64,000 nt of DNA, from assembly GCF_963678635.1 (NCBI RefSeq), contig NC_087062.1, positions 34,197,651 to 34,261,650 on the forward strand, written 5' to 3'. Positions 11,101-19,286 of the stretch are shown here, one piece after another (the first letter of the stretch is position 1; every line of letters starts with the position of its first letter). A model generated the notes under the pieces. The model searched no databases and was not told the DNA's origin. It worked only from the letters and a program-made list of their open reading frames with translations. This DNA is from Symsagittifera roscoffensis (Eukaryota > Xenacoelomorpha > Acoela > Convolutidae). The position numbers and the translations under genes are program-made.

Positions 11101-13853
11101 AACACAATCGTTATCGGTTTCATTTCTGTCTGCCTTTGTACCCCTATAGCCAATGACACTGATTGCAATAGGTCTAGGTCAACTGCGGCCAGCATTATGA
11201 CGTCCGGCCAAAACAAAGACTTAGAGGTGTACACGAACTCTGAATTCGCTACCACCATGATTTTGGCCTTTCTCATCTCTGCTTTGTCGTAGGCGGCGAA
11301 GATGGTCTCATCTTTCTTTATCGCTGTCAATCCGCCATATCTCTGGGCATCACCATCTTGGTTCACTAGTTTTGGGTACACTCTCTCCTTCACATGACCA
11401 GGTGGTGTCGTCAGTTGCCTAAATATCTTCACGTGTTGTCCAATCGGCGCTCTCGCCGTCAGGAATCTTCCTGGCCTTTCTTCACGATTCCTCTCATCAT
11501 GGTTCAATCTCACATCTTGCAACGGTCTTGCATTCACAGGTCCTATTGTGTTGTTGGAGGGCAGTCCCTCCAAGTCGGCAAATCTCAAGGCCGTCGTGGA
11601 GCTGAAATTTATGCTAGCGGCTATCAACCAGTCTACGCCGGTTATCGAGTACAATCTGCTGACGGATAGCGTCGCTCCATTCAGCATCCTCCTTGCATCT
11701 TCGATGAAGCTCACTCTCTGTAGGTCCAGCTTCATTAGTTCTTCTTTGTATATATGCCAAGGAGACGGTATGGATCGCGACCACATCAATGAGCCTCTGC
11801 TCGGTCTCTCCTCTCGACTGGTACTCGTCGTCTCCGATCTAGTGTCCGATCTGGATGTGCCTGCTACTTCCTCGATTGGTTGGTTGACAGGTCCTATCCT
11901 TTTCCTAGGATGAATTGTCCTCCTCATCGGTGCTTCTCCCAACCGATCTTGTACGTCTGTTCTTCGACCTGGTTCACCGGAGCTTTGTTGCCGGTAATTT
12001 GTGACGGCTGGGACCGTACCCAAGCGTGTTTCCAGGTTAGGAGGTACAAAGGTGGTGATCACCGTATCACTCACCGTTCCCTCTTCCTTCAGTACTCCTG
12101 TGTCAAAGAGTTCTGCTTCCAGCTCATCCAACCGTTCTTGGAAGACTCGATTCAACCAAGCTTGTCCTTCGACACTGTCGAAGTGGATGCCATCTGTGGT
12201 CAGTCTGGCTTGATTCATGGCTCTCAATTCATGTTCAATGTCCATGAGGATCATTCTTCCGGCATTTCGATTTGCTAGGTTTCTCAAGATGTTGTTCCAT
12301 CTCATGACTCCCTCGTTGTGCCTTCTTCCTGATGCTGTCAGGCTTCTTGCGTTCATTGGCACCGTGCAAACGGTCAGTACCGCGCAACTGAACTTCTGCC
12401 AGAGAGTAGTAAACAAACACACCATCATTGATTCCCACAGTGCTTCCTGCTCATCTGATCCTCTGGAGATATCATTCGTCCCAACTAAGATCATCACATT
12501 GGGTATCTTCCCTGGATTCATCAGCTCCACCATGCGATATAATTGGGCAATCGTCGCGCCTCCAAAGGCCATCACCGTGGTGACCCATGAGGTCCTCAAA
12601 TTCGACAGCACTCTGACTAAGCTGTCTCCCAATATCAGGTGAGATGTCCCGAGTGGTGGTTGCTGCAGGTTCACAGCTGGGCTCCAGGTAGCTCGATTGA
12701 AGCAGGCTCTCGGATCTGTCTCCGGAACTCCCGTGAAATTATACTTCAATTGATTATTCTTCTGCACGTCTATTACACGAGACACTTTCTTCGCTGGCAT
12801 CTTCCTTACTTTCCTCTCTGGGATTCTCGAGTTCCCCATGAGTGGTGTCACGTTACTCATCCCTTGTCTGATTACTGTCTGGGAGAGTTGTACTCTGCCC
12901 GTATCGTCAATCGTTCCATAGGGTGCAGTCACCCCGGAACCTGGTGCATTCTTGTTAGCGACCAATCGTCCAGCGGTCTCTATCAGTTTTCTCACTGTCT
13001 GTTCTACGACGGGATCACCCAAGGTGTCACTAGGATCCGGGATTGTTACTCGGTTCGTCTCTGCTGGAAGCCGTGTCTCCGTTGTTTGACTCATTTCTCG
13101 AGGTGTCAAAAGCTCCATCGGGGACTGCCCACGAGGAATATCCCTTGCAGGTATCACTTTCTCAATGGTCGTCGTCAACGCCACCTGCTCCGATCGCTCT
13201 TTGTATTCCTGCCTTAAGCGTTCGATCTCTTGACCCTGCTTTTTGTTGCAGTCTTCAAACAACTTTCTCCACAAGTCCCGGTCTTCCTCCATCGCCAGCA
13301 TGGTCTTCGTCATATCGTCTAACTCCTTCTTCGTACTTCTCAACTGATCGTTTATCTCGTCCAGATCTTGTATGGTTTGGTTCGTCTGAACCTTCTGTGT
13401 TACTTTCGCCCCTTTTGGTGGCACAGCTGCTCTCAGTGGTGAACCAGACGAGGTCGCCTCGCTGTTCATCTCCCGATGCATTCTCGTCAGCCCAGGTTTG
13501 GGCTTGGAGGGCATTGGCATCTCACCTGGTTGGTAAGTCCTAGAACTTCCCAACCCAGGCTCATTCGCCAAGTCACTCCCTGAGAGAGCCCCGTTTCTCC
13601 ACCTCATCACTCTCATGTTCGGGCGGTCTAGTACTCCTCTTTCTCCATATGCTGCCATCAACAGGACTTCCGTGGGGCGGTCCCCACGGTTGTCGTGCCC
13701 CAAGATGTTAATCAGGGCGGTCAGCAACATGACCACCTCTGGGTCCTCCAGAGCGAAGTCTCGTTCGATCAGCCGACGATAGATCGCATCTACCATCGGT
13801 CCTACATATGCCTCTGCCAGGTCCATCAATTCATCCAGGTTGAAATTGTCCAT
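8175..13853 (-). CDS. ORF A, 1892-aa protein with SGNH/GDSL hydrolase domain(s)
   Basis: This is the only full-length copy of A. A low-complexity N-terminus is followed by a predicted coiled coil (~160-235, Glu/Lys/Leu-rich), then an SGNH/GDSL-hydrolase-like domain (~400-575). That domain shows block I GDSL (G409, D410, S411), a Gly-rich block II (AFGGAT, ~436), block III GTND (458-461) and block V DGIH (D554, H557), so a complete Ser/Asp/His set is visible. A second, degenerate version seems to follow at ~865-1040: it keeps ANSE and GIND (920-923) but has no DxxH. The C-terminal ~800 residues are unrecognised and end in an acidic, Gln/Asp-rich tail. SGNH enzymes hydrolyse esters of lipids or sugars. 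Esterase domains are known in ORF1 of CR1-like LINEs, but I do not know of a standard Ty3/gypsy protein with this layout. The substrate cannot be inferred. Confidence 0.8.
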   Translation of the reverse strand: MDNFNLDELMDLAEAYVGPMVDAIYRRLIERDFALEDPEVVMLLTALINILGHDNRGDRPTEVLLMAAYGERGVLDRPNMRVMRWRNGALSGSDLANEPGLGSSRTYQPGEMPMPSKPKPGLTRMHREMNSEATSSGSPLRAAVPPKGAKVTQKVQTNQTIQDLDEINDQLRSTKKELDDMTKTMLAMEEDRDLWRKLFEDCNKKQGQEIERLRQEYKERSEQVALTTTIEKVIPARDIPRGQSPMELLTPREMSQTTETRLPAETNRVTIPDPSDTLGDPVVEQTVRKLIETAGRLVANKNAPGSGVTAPYGTIDDTGRVQLSQTVIRQGMSNVTPLMGNSRIPERKVRKMPAKKVSRVIDVQKNNQLKYNFTGVPETDPRACFNRATWSPAVNLQQPPLGTSHLILGDSLVRVLSNLRTSWVTTVMAFGGATIAQLYRMVELMNPGKIPNVMILVGTNDISRGSDEQEALWESMMVCLFTTLWQKFSCAVLTVCTVPMNARSLTASGRRHNEGVMRWNNILRNLANRNAGRMILMDIEHELRAMNQARLTTDGIHFDSVEGQAWLNRVFQERLDELEAELFDTGVLKEEGTVSDTVITTFVPPNLETRLGTVPAVTNYRQQSSGEPGRRTDVQDRLGEAPMRRTIHPRKRIGPVNQPIEEVAGTSRSDTRSETTSTSREERPSRGSLMWSRSIPSPWHIYKEELMKLDLQRVSFIEDARRMLNGATLSVSRLYSITGVDWLIAASINFSSTTALRFADLEGLPSNNTIGPVNARPLQDVRLNHDERNREERPGRFLTARAPIGQHVKIFRQLTTPPGHVKERVYPKLVNQDGDAQRYGGLTAIKKDETIFAAYDKAEMRKAKIMVVANSEFVYTSKSLFWPDVIMLAAVDLDLLQSVSLAIGVQRQTEMKPITIVFAGINDHLHSRDFLSRLRDPATAENAVWPAIKDILESMGEVVDATKEGSFNKVTLRVVFALSPGYAHLPDGLKFVYAMVALLSEGKYDVIISAPNRMIEMENLRPLKAELPAVWSDISNAMRGFKDHALHMLVLDEVLGLELSNFSRQLKLKPGIDDDHRVITAMSNDFWFRAMEVASEDTRRKNSLETRAHLEAMVLRTKPEANQWLHLNPRVAALGADAFQQGPVMITKMHAYLLKEVNLAENAGEKTAEFVNRMCQITLETFWTQEVKGQEGFERTDSMLEGLGAGWTASFLAKVYPKVSHYLIKEFLQAVVKVSIVELIALFVTFGAENFVKGPAILLTDGIQNLRLDGLLTLIAITHGNLGGLMKLARCPEQMKERVRNLDMKKSTDSWNKIRDLRLTLIQYLLQQNRFGTGEDETIEREEDVRRHVGGMPLLTDLSLAMRIDPLALIRGVTEFVTVIYGPAVTFAFPDVKVEAYRRSVLHLNLISAVDGSTLNWCEQHALRELMSEDLLFAKISEPEMTVINFDDHFCDRMGEVERGHIEVFPKLWNLRPYDKTNGEMTRVPRLTAAYHKVREETKDWGDYKKLPEAIPEFPLIRRMLLGAVSVVQTPRLRAFETNERRVGNFSATMDPYFVGRNAAVLQYTRFAYTDQATRRRISNAATPKPEGFDEEWRGLGLAPMKMRGRTELPEASVILTSVRKEMKVAGILQTRIFLAPFGCEEIKVVHGEEEDKSAGTLLIPRFQEEADKDEQGPSNSNRDKSEGDDGQGGNRQTEEPMQQDQAGGEDDRASTGGTSSLDFNIFSDLENNADTLETTEPADEGISTLEPPSAFEEMKRNLPESSSPGNTRNNDQRILMESPRRRRIEASARVPFLGTLPEEEWEVHHRDHESRTGCKLDRVAFMEEVWTVIQSYGTQSILKTGLNQPLMREVLDKLDECEGRLSELLIDSATDESEVNSPIKMTPQDNEGEVV

Positions 13854-14259
13854 ACTGTTCTTTCCAAGTTTGATTTGATTTCGATTTCAAGTTTTGACTC
13901 AAGTGAGCAATTAAATGATCAATCAGGATCTAGAAAAGGAATCACGACTGTCACACCTGTCAGTTTCACCTTAATATATATCGTTAAAATTTGCTTAAAG
14001 ACAGTTCAGATAAAAAGATATTTATCCTAAAATTTATTAAAATCAATTGGTTTCTAAAATTTTGGAATTCGACTTAAGATTGGACAATCCAAACTTTGGA
14101 TCTATTCCCAAAATCGTCATTTAGTTGTTCATGGTCACTAACGCTTACTTACCCATGATCTTAATAACCTAACACATAACATAACATAACATAACATAAC
14201 ACACATATCACATATTACATGCAACTTGGTCTTTGGCCTAACACCCTCTCGCTCATCAC
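13854..14259 (-). other. Spacer between macro domain and ORF A (unit 1), possible internal promoter region
   Basis: Noncoding, AT-rich, and repeated in every unit (also 30192-30597, 38362-38767, 46531-46936, and a disrupted copy near 22010-22415). On the minus strand a TATATATTAA stretch at about 13973-13982 lies ~120 nt before the ORF A start. This could serve a downstream message, but splicing or reinitiation are equally possible. Confidence 0.4.
14174..14202. repeat. Short (ATAAC)n microsatellite in the spacer
   Basis: About five tandem ATAAC units, present at the same place in all array units with the same length. Confidence 0.8.
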
Positions 14260-15066
14260 TCAGCCTATACTTAAGTAATATTTCTTATGTAGATACACTT
14301 GTATGTTCGTATCAGAGAATATCGCGTGTACAAGCGCGTACAATTCCCGAGGATGCAGTCTTCCTCTATTTGGATCGTACACTGGAAGCGAAAGCTCCTT
14401 CACGTCCATTTCCACAAGGAAGTCCCTCAGCCTCGTCAAAGACAAGACTAGGTTTTCTGGGTCCACGTGCTGCTTCTCTGTCGCCCTCGTTACCAAGAAG
14501 CATAAGTACTTTCCCGGTATCTGCGACACCGCCGGGGGTAAGGCTGCTACGCCCCCTATCCCTGGTCTTTGCTTCCAAAGGAATTCCACGTTTTTGTATT
14601 CCCTCTTAAAATATGCCGCTAGCGCCGTCCTAAAACTCATGTCTGCGGTGATTGCTATCGCACATGTTCTGTTTGTGAGTATGAAATCACTATCTGTTAG
14701 TACTATGTTACTTGAATATTCATTTGGTAAGTTAAAATATGACTCAACTACCCTGCCTATGTCAGGTTTCTTAGGTTCTTCGCCTGTTTCTGCTTCTAAG
14801 TTTCCTGTTTCTCTTGCTATTCTCAATTTTTTTATTATCAAGTTTTCAGTGTGGGTAAGTCCTACCCCCACTCCCCGGACAAAAATATCCATCGGCGTCC
14901 CCGTCGATCGCATACCGGGTATTAAGTCAAGATTAGAAGCTGGAATGAGAAGTTGTCCTTCCTGGGCAGCCCAGGAAGGATCATCTCGTTCGGTCTTAAT
15001 GTATTTCGCGCTTTCGCGATCTACGTCTTGAATCGTAACGCTGGTCTGTTTAGGGTCTGATGTCAT
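14260..15066 (-). CDS. Macro-domain protein segment, unit 1 (268 aa)
   Basis: The C-terminal ~150 residues resemble the macro fold of the OARD1/ADP-ribose-hydrolase type. They have a hydrophobic strand followed by TADMSFRTALAADFKREY-like sequence (Y for D in this copy), a GVAALPP strand, KYLCFLVTRAT, an ENL..SL.RLRDFL helix, a LSLPVYDPNRGRLHP loop and an IFSDTNIQVYLH end. Family members bind or hydrolyse ADP-ribose. The loop that normally reads GCG is replaced by DPNRG, so activity is uncertain. In this unit a one-base deletion near 15088 (CTAAACAC instead of CTAAGACAC) splits this segment from pol. In unit 4 the two are one frame. Confidence 0.65.
   Translation of the reverse strand: MTSDPKQTSVTIQDVDRESAKYIKTERDDPSWAAQEGQLLIPASNLDLIPGMRSTGTPMDIFVRGVGVGLTHTENLIIKKLRIARETGNLEAETGEEPKKPDIGRVVESYFNLPNEYSSNIVLTDSDFILTNRTCAIAITADMSFRTALAAYFKREYKNVEFLWKQRPGIGGVAALPPAVSQIPGKYLCFLVTRATEKQHVDPENLVLSLTRLRDFLVEMDVKELSLPVYDPNRGRLHPRELYALVHAIFSDTNIQVYLHKKYYLSIG
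14871..14883 (-). promoter_or_regulatory. Polypurine-tract-like motif in the macro-domain region
   Basis: TTTGTCCGGGGAG on the minus strand, read here as F-V-R-G. It contains the same core as the 3' polypurine tract and as the three motifs in the pol linker, where it is read in another frame as L-S-G-E. It recurs in every unit. Confidence 0.4.
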
Positions 15067-15080
15067 TTCGTTCAGCCACT

Positions 15081-18000
15081 CTAAACACGCAGGTTCGTCA
15101 GGTCTTGTTCATTTGACTGCTGTTGCTCATCGTCGAACTCCACCTCGGGTTTCGACCAGTCGTCAACCCACTCATCGTTGTGATCATCGACTATGTCAAT
15201 GTCTTGTGACACGGTTATTTCCTCTAAACCCACTACTTCCTCCACTATTTTCTTTAGATCTATCCTATCCACTACAAAGTCGTCACCGTAAGGATTGTAT
15301 TTCTTTCTTGGTCTCATCCCGTCTTTCTGACGAGTCTGCATCGTGAACGGAAGATCTGGTTCCATGTTCTTGGGAATCTCTGTCTGTTCGGAATCCTGCC
15401 AATCTTCCTCTGCGTAGGGCAAGGTTTCATCGTCTGCTTCGATCTGTTCGTTGGGATCCAGGTCCAATGGTGTATCCGTGCCTTCCTCTACGACTTCGTT
15501 TCCATCGTTCTTCTCCCTGGTGCCTTTTTCATTGATCTCACAAGCAGGGTCCATCATTAGATAATCCCCCTCTTCCATGTCTGCAGGTATACACCAGTCT
15601 TCTGTCGATGGATTGTGTGGCTTGATGTTCTCGTAGTGGGCGGCTCGGCCAGTACTCAGTCTATAAAAACGTCCCTCCTGGTGCACCTCCGTAATCATGA
15701 AGGGTCCCCTCCACTTTTTTAGAAGCTTCTTTGTTCCTTTCGGTGGTATAACGTTCTGAAATACCCATACGTAGTCTCCCACCGAGTAGGCCTTTGCACC
15801 AGCTGCTTTCTTGTCGAATCTTTTCCTCTGCCTTGCCTGTGCCTGCTGAGTGTTTCGTCTACACAAATCGTTCAACTCCTGTTGGCGTTTGATCACATCC
15901 CTCACGTAGACCTGTGGGGACGTTTTCTTTCCCTCATACTCTGGGTAGAAGAATGTCAAGGGTAAAGACTTCTCGTGTCCCGTCAGCATCATGTGTGGAC
16001 TGACTCCAGTGGTGGAGTGTTGCGTGCTATTATAAGCTCCCATCACCTGTGGAAGGTATCTGTCCCAATCGGTCATGTACCTGGAACAATATACCCTCAG
16101 CATCGACACTAACGTCCTATTCTGTCTTTCCACTAAGCCATTCGTCTGAGGGTGGTATGTCGTGGAGTGAGCCTGAGCGACTTGTGACCGTCTCATAAGC
16201 TCTTTCGTAAGCTCGCCTACGAAAGCCCTTCCATTGTCCGATTGAAACGTCATTGGACATCCGTGTCTTGCTATCCACGTATTGATCAGGTGGTCGCATG
16301 TCTCTTCCGCCGAGGCAGTGATGCAGGGCACGGCCTCTGCATACTTCGTGAAGTGATCTATCATGACCAAGACTTGGTTGTAACCGCTGTCTGTCATGCA
16401 TATCTTCTGGTGATCTATCTGCACCACCTCGTTGAATTCAGACGACTCAATTGATTGTAAAGGAAATCGCAACTTCCTAGGATCCTTGACCTGTTGGCAT
16501 GACAGACATGCTGTCACCCATTTCTCGCATGCCTTTTTCATCCCAGGCCACTCAAAGCGCTTCAGGATCCTCTGATACACTTTGTCGATCCCTTGATGGC
16601 CCATCTGATCATGCGACCTGAATAATAGTTCTGTCTGATAGAGTTGCGGCAACACTATCGCGTTATATTTGTATAAGACCTTGTCTTCTTCTCTTCTCCT
16701 GCAAGCCACGATCCCGTCCTTGTTCAGATATAATCTCCCCTCCTTCTGCATGAAGTATTGTCTCAGGATCCTATAGCTGTCTTCTTCCAGGTCACCTTTG
16801 TCAGGTGCACCGTTTTCTATCCACCTTTTTAGGTTGCTTGTCATGCGATCATTTCTCTGCGCCCTTAGAAGGTCCGAGAGTCTGTATCTCGCCTTCAAGT
16901 ACGTCTTCATGACTCTCATCTGACTGTTCAGCTCGTTGGGCTGATGTGTGTCTTCTTCCATCTTAACGCACCAAATCTTCGCCAACGGTTGTGTTTCTTG
17001 TTGAAACGGCTGAAGATCAGTCCTGACTACCTCTTTCTGCGGCAACAGGCTTATCGAACGTTTCGATACCGCTATCGTTTCTAAGTCATCCGCTGCGTTG
17101 TCAAAGACTCTTTCGCTTGGTATTAGGTAGCGATCACTGTCAGGATCCTGGTACACCTCTCTGTCCAGGTCTCTCGCCCGAGTTTCCACTAGTAGCGTGT
17201 GTATCGCCAGTTCTGACAGCTCGGATCCTGAACTCGAGTTCCTGTCTGAATAGGTGTCCATTCCTGAGTTTCGGGAATCATCATCTGTCGAAGAGGTTGT
17301 GCTGTAGACTGCACGCTCCTCCAGATCATGTCTGTGCTTTCTTCGCATCCATCTGAACTCCCCGGACAAAACCTTGTTCTCTCGGTCCTGTTTCTCATCA
17401 GGCATTTCCTCGTTTATCTCAGACTCCCCGGACAAATTTCCTTGTCCCGGGTGTTGATCTTGTGATCGCTGGTTTTTCTCCTCATCCTTCTCCCCGGACA
17501 AATAGTCTTGCAGCAGATTTTGTTCTACCTCTTCACCCTCTTTTTCCCGGTCTACAAAGGTGACGGTTTTCTTTCGCTTGCTGCTCCCCTGTTCTTTCCG
17601 TCCGTAAGAAGTACTGGTTAAAATCTCTTGGGGTATTGAGGATACTAGTTGCTGAACTATTGTCCTACAATCCCTCTTGTTCTCTTCGTGCTGTTGTCTG
17701 GACGGCATGATCTTCACCTTCTCACTGACTGTTAGCGATGCCACTGCTGCTGTCCACTCGGGGTCATCTCTGGTCACTTCTCTTTCTAACAATCCACCCA
17801 GTATCCGCATTACTTGTGGTATGACTTGCACCGTTTTATCCAATAATGAGAGGCTGTTTATATTCATGCGAGAGAGTTCTTGCTGGACCAGGTTCGAGCG
17901 CAGCAACAAATCCAAGGGGACCGGGTCCTCCCTTGACAGGATCTTTATCTCGGCTGCTTTCTCTACAGGTAACTCAGGATGTCCCGGAATTGGATGTCCA

Positions 18001-19286
18001 GACTTATCCAACCATCTCGTTAAGGGAAGCGCTTCATAAGTTTCTTTGTCCAGAAACGAGAATCCCTCCTTTACTTCCGCCTGATTGGCCTGCTTCTGCT
18101 CCAATCTTTCATAGAACTCAGTTTTCTTGCTGAGACTGTCAGCATTCTGATGTTTATCACGCATCCTGTGTTCGATTATCATATGGTAGCCATCCAGTCT
18201 TACTATCCATCTACCAATATAACTCTGATCCATCGAGTAGGTCTTCAACCAGGATAACGCTCTGTTGTCCACGCGTAACTTGAAGGGAGCGCTCCCCAAG
18301 TATGCACGGTACTTCTCCACGAAGGTAACTACTGCAAACATTTCTGCTTTTGGTGCGCCATATTTCATCTCTGTGTCACTCAAGACTTTGCTGCCGTATG
18401 CAATGGGACGGAGAACTGTTCTTCCGTTCCATTCTTGCTCTTGATGCAATATTCCTGAGATGGCCACCACCGATGCGTCTGTGTCAAGAACATACATGCC
18501 CTTTTCTGTAGGCATGCCCAGCACTGGCGCTTCGCACAGTTCCCGCTTTATGTTCTCGAAAGCAACTTGTGCCTCATCGTTCCATTCGAACTTTTTCCCT
18601 TTGTTGCGCATCAGCTTCTGCATCGGGTACACCTTGTCCACGTATCCTTTTATGAATTCTCGGTAGTAATTGGCAAACCCTAGGAAGCTCATGAGCTGTG
18701 TGTCCGTTCTAGGAGCTTTCCATGTCAGCACAGCCTCTACTGCTTCTGGATCTGGCCTCACACCATGCCGGTCCACCATTCTTCCCAGGTACTTGATCGA
18801 ATCCCTAAGGATTTCACATTTCGATGGTTTGCATTTCAAGCCTGCTCTTTTCATACATCCGAAGACCTCATCGAGTCGGTCAATGTGATCCTCCAGGGTC
18901 GGTGTCGCTATGACTACGTCATCCACGTAGCACATCAAGAGATTCCCGTACTTTTTGGTCACTCCTGTCAAAGCCTGAGCCATCAGCCTTTGAAAGGTTG
19001 CTGTTGCATTGCACAAGCCGAAGGGCATCCTCTTCCACTGGTACAACCCCAATTCGCACGCGAAACCGGTTTTTTCCCTATCCTTTTCCCGCAAAGGAAC
19101 CTGCCAGAAGGCAGAACCTAAGTCCAATGTGGTGAAGAACTTTGCATCACCAAGTTTAGATAGGCTCTCGTCTATTCGCGGTATCGGGTACGCATCTTTA
19201 ATCGTTACCGCGTTCAAGTAACGAAAGTCGCAACAAAATCTAAGCTGCCCCCTTTCTTTTTCGCCATTACTACTCCGCAAGCCCAT
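15081..19286 (-). CDS. pol: pol fragment, unit 1: RT, RNase H, linker, integrase (1401 aa)
   Basis: Numbered from this frame's ATG, which is only the first Met after a frameshift. RT: FTTLDLG motif (~51-57) and YVDD (120-123). RNase H: D-T-D (268-270), E315, D340 and NADSLS (~381-386). An acidic linker of roughly 500 residues follows. The integrase zinc motif has HDQMGH and CLSC (~890-935). The catalytic core has D58D35E spacing (IDHQ, QSDNG, GLVERQN), then a GPF module in KKWRGPF (~1195). One change here is QSDNGR for QSDNGT next to the second catalytic Asp. Upstream the frame is lost at a five-C run (19248-19252). Downstream a one-base deletion ends the frame just before the macro domain. 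Confidence 0.85.
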   Translation of the reverse strand: MGLRSSNGEKERGQLRFCCDFRYLNAVTIKDAYPIPRIDESLSKLGDAKFFTTLDLGSAFWQVPLREKDREKTGFACELGLYQWKRMPFGLCNATATFQRLMAQALTGVTKKYGNLLMCYVDDVVIATPTLEDHIDRLDEVFGCMKRAGLKCKPSKCEILRDSIKYLGRMVDRHGVRPDPEAVEAVLTWKAPRTDTQLMSFLGFANYYREFIKGYVDKVYPMQKLMRNKGKKFEWNDEAQVAFENIKRELCEAPVLGMPTEKGMYVLDTDASVVAISGILHQEQEWNGRTVLRPIAYGSKVLSDTEMKYGAPKAEMFAVVTFVEKYRAYLGSAPFKLRVDNRALSWLKTYSMDQSYIGRWIVRLDGYHMIIEHRMRDKHQNADSLSKKTEFYERLEQKQANQAEVKEGFSFLDKETYEALPLTRWLDKSGHPIPGHPELPVEKAAEIKILSREDPVPLDLLLRSNLVQQELSRMNINSLSLLDKTVQVIPQVMRILGGLLEREVTRDDPEWTAAVASLTVSEKVKIMPSRQQHEENKRDCRTIVQQLVSSIPQEILTSTSYGRKEQGSSKRKKTVTFVDREKEGEEVEQNLLQDYLSGEKDEEKNQRSQDQHPGQGNLSGESEINEEMPDEKQDRENKVLSGEFRWMRRKHRHDLEERAVYSTTSSTDDDSRNSGMDTYSDRNSSSGSELSELAIHTLLVETRARDLDREVYQDPDSDRYLIPSERVFDNAADDLETIAVSKRSISLLPQKEVVRTDLQPFQQETQPLAKIWCVKMEEDTHQPNELNSQMRVMKTYLKARYRLSDLLRAQRNDRMTSNLKRWIENGAPDKGDLEEDSYRILRQYFMQKEGRLYLNKDGIVACRRREEDKVLYKYNAIVLPQLYQTELLFRSHDQMGHQGIDKVYQRILKRFEWPGMKKACEKWVTACLSCQQVKDPRKLRFPLQSIESSEFNEVVQIDHQKICMTDSGYNQVLVMIDHFTKYAEAVPCITASAEETCDHLINTWIARHGCPMTFQSDNGRAFVGELTKELMRRSQVAQAHSTTYHPQTNGLVERQNRTLVSMLRVYCSRYMTDWDRYLPQVMGAYNSTQHSTTGVSPHMMLTGHEKSLPLTFFYPEYEGKKTSPQVYVRDVIKRQQELNDLCRRNTQQAQARQRKRFDKKAAGAKAYSVGDYVWVFQNVIPPKGTKKLLKKWRGPFMITEVHQEGRFYRLSTGRAAHYENIKPHNPSTEDWCIPADMEEGDYLMMDPACEINEKGTREKNDGNEVVEEGTDTPLDLDPNEQIEADDETLPYAEEDWQDSEQTEIPKNMEPDLPFTMQTRQKDGMRPRKKYNPYGDDFVVDRIDLKKIVEEVVGLEEITVSQDIDIVDDHNDEWVDDWSKPEVEFDDEQQQSNEQDLTNLRV
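17358..17502 (-). repeat. Three polypurine-tract-like motifs in the RNase H-integrase linker
   Basis: TTGTCCGGGGAG on the minus strand at 17358-17370, 17424-17436 and 17490-17502, spaced exactly 66 bp apart and each encoding L-S-G-E. The same triplet occurs in the other units (for example 25528, 33697, 41867, 50036). Confidence 0.7.

Noticed and set aside
4908-13853. ORF A or B as a retroviral-type envelope protein.
   Set aside because: No signal peptide, no convincing membrane anchor and no furin-like or fusion-peptide pattern was visible; only the gene position suggests it.
8119-15346. Many plus-strand open frames of 60-240 codons opposite pol, macro, ORF A and ORF B.
   Set aside because: They are antisense shadows of long coding frames, with Ser/Leu-rich composition and no recognisable domains.
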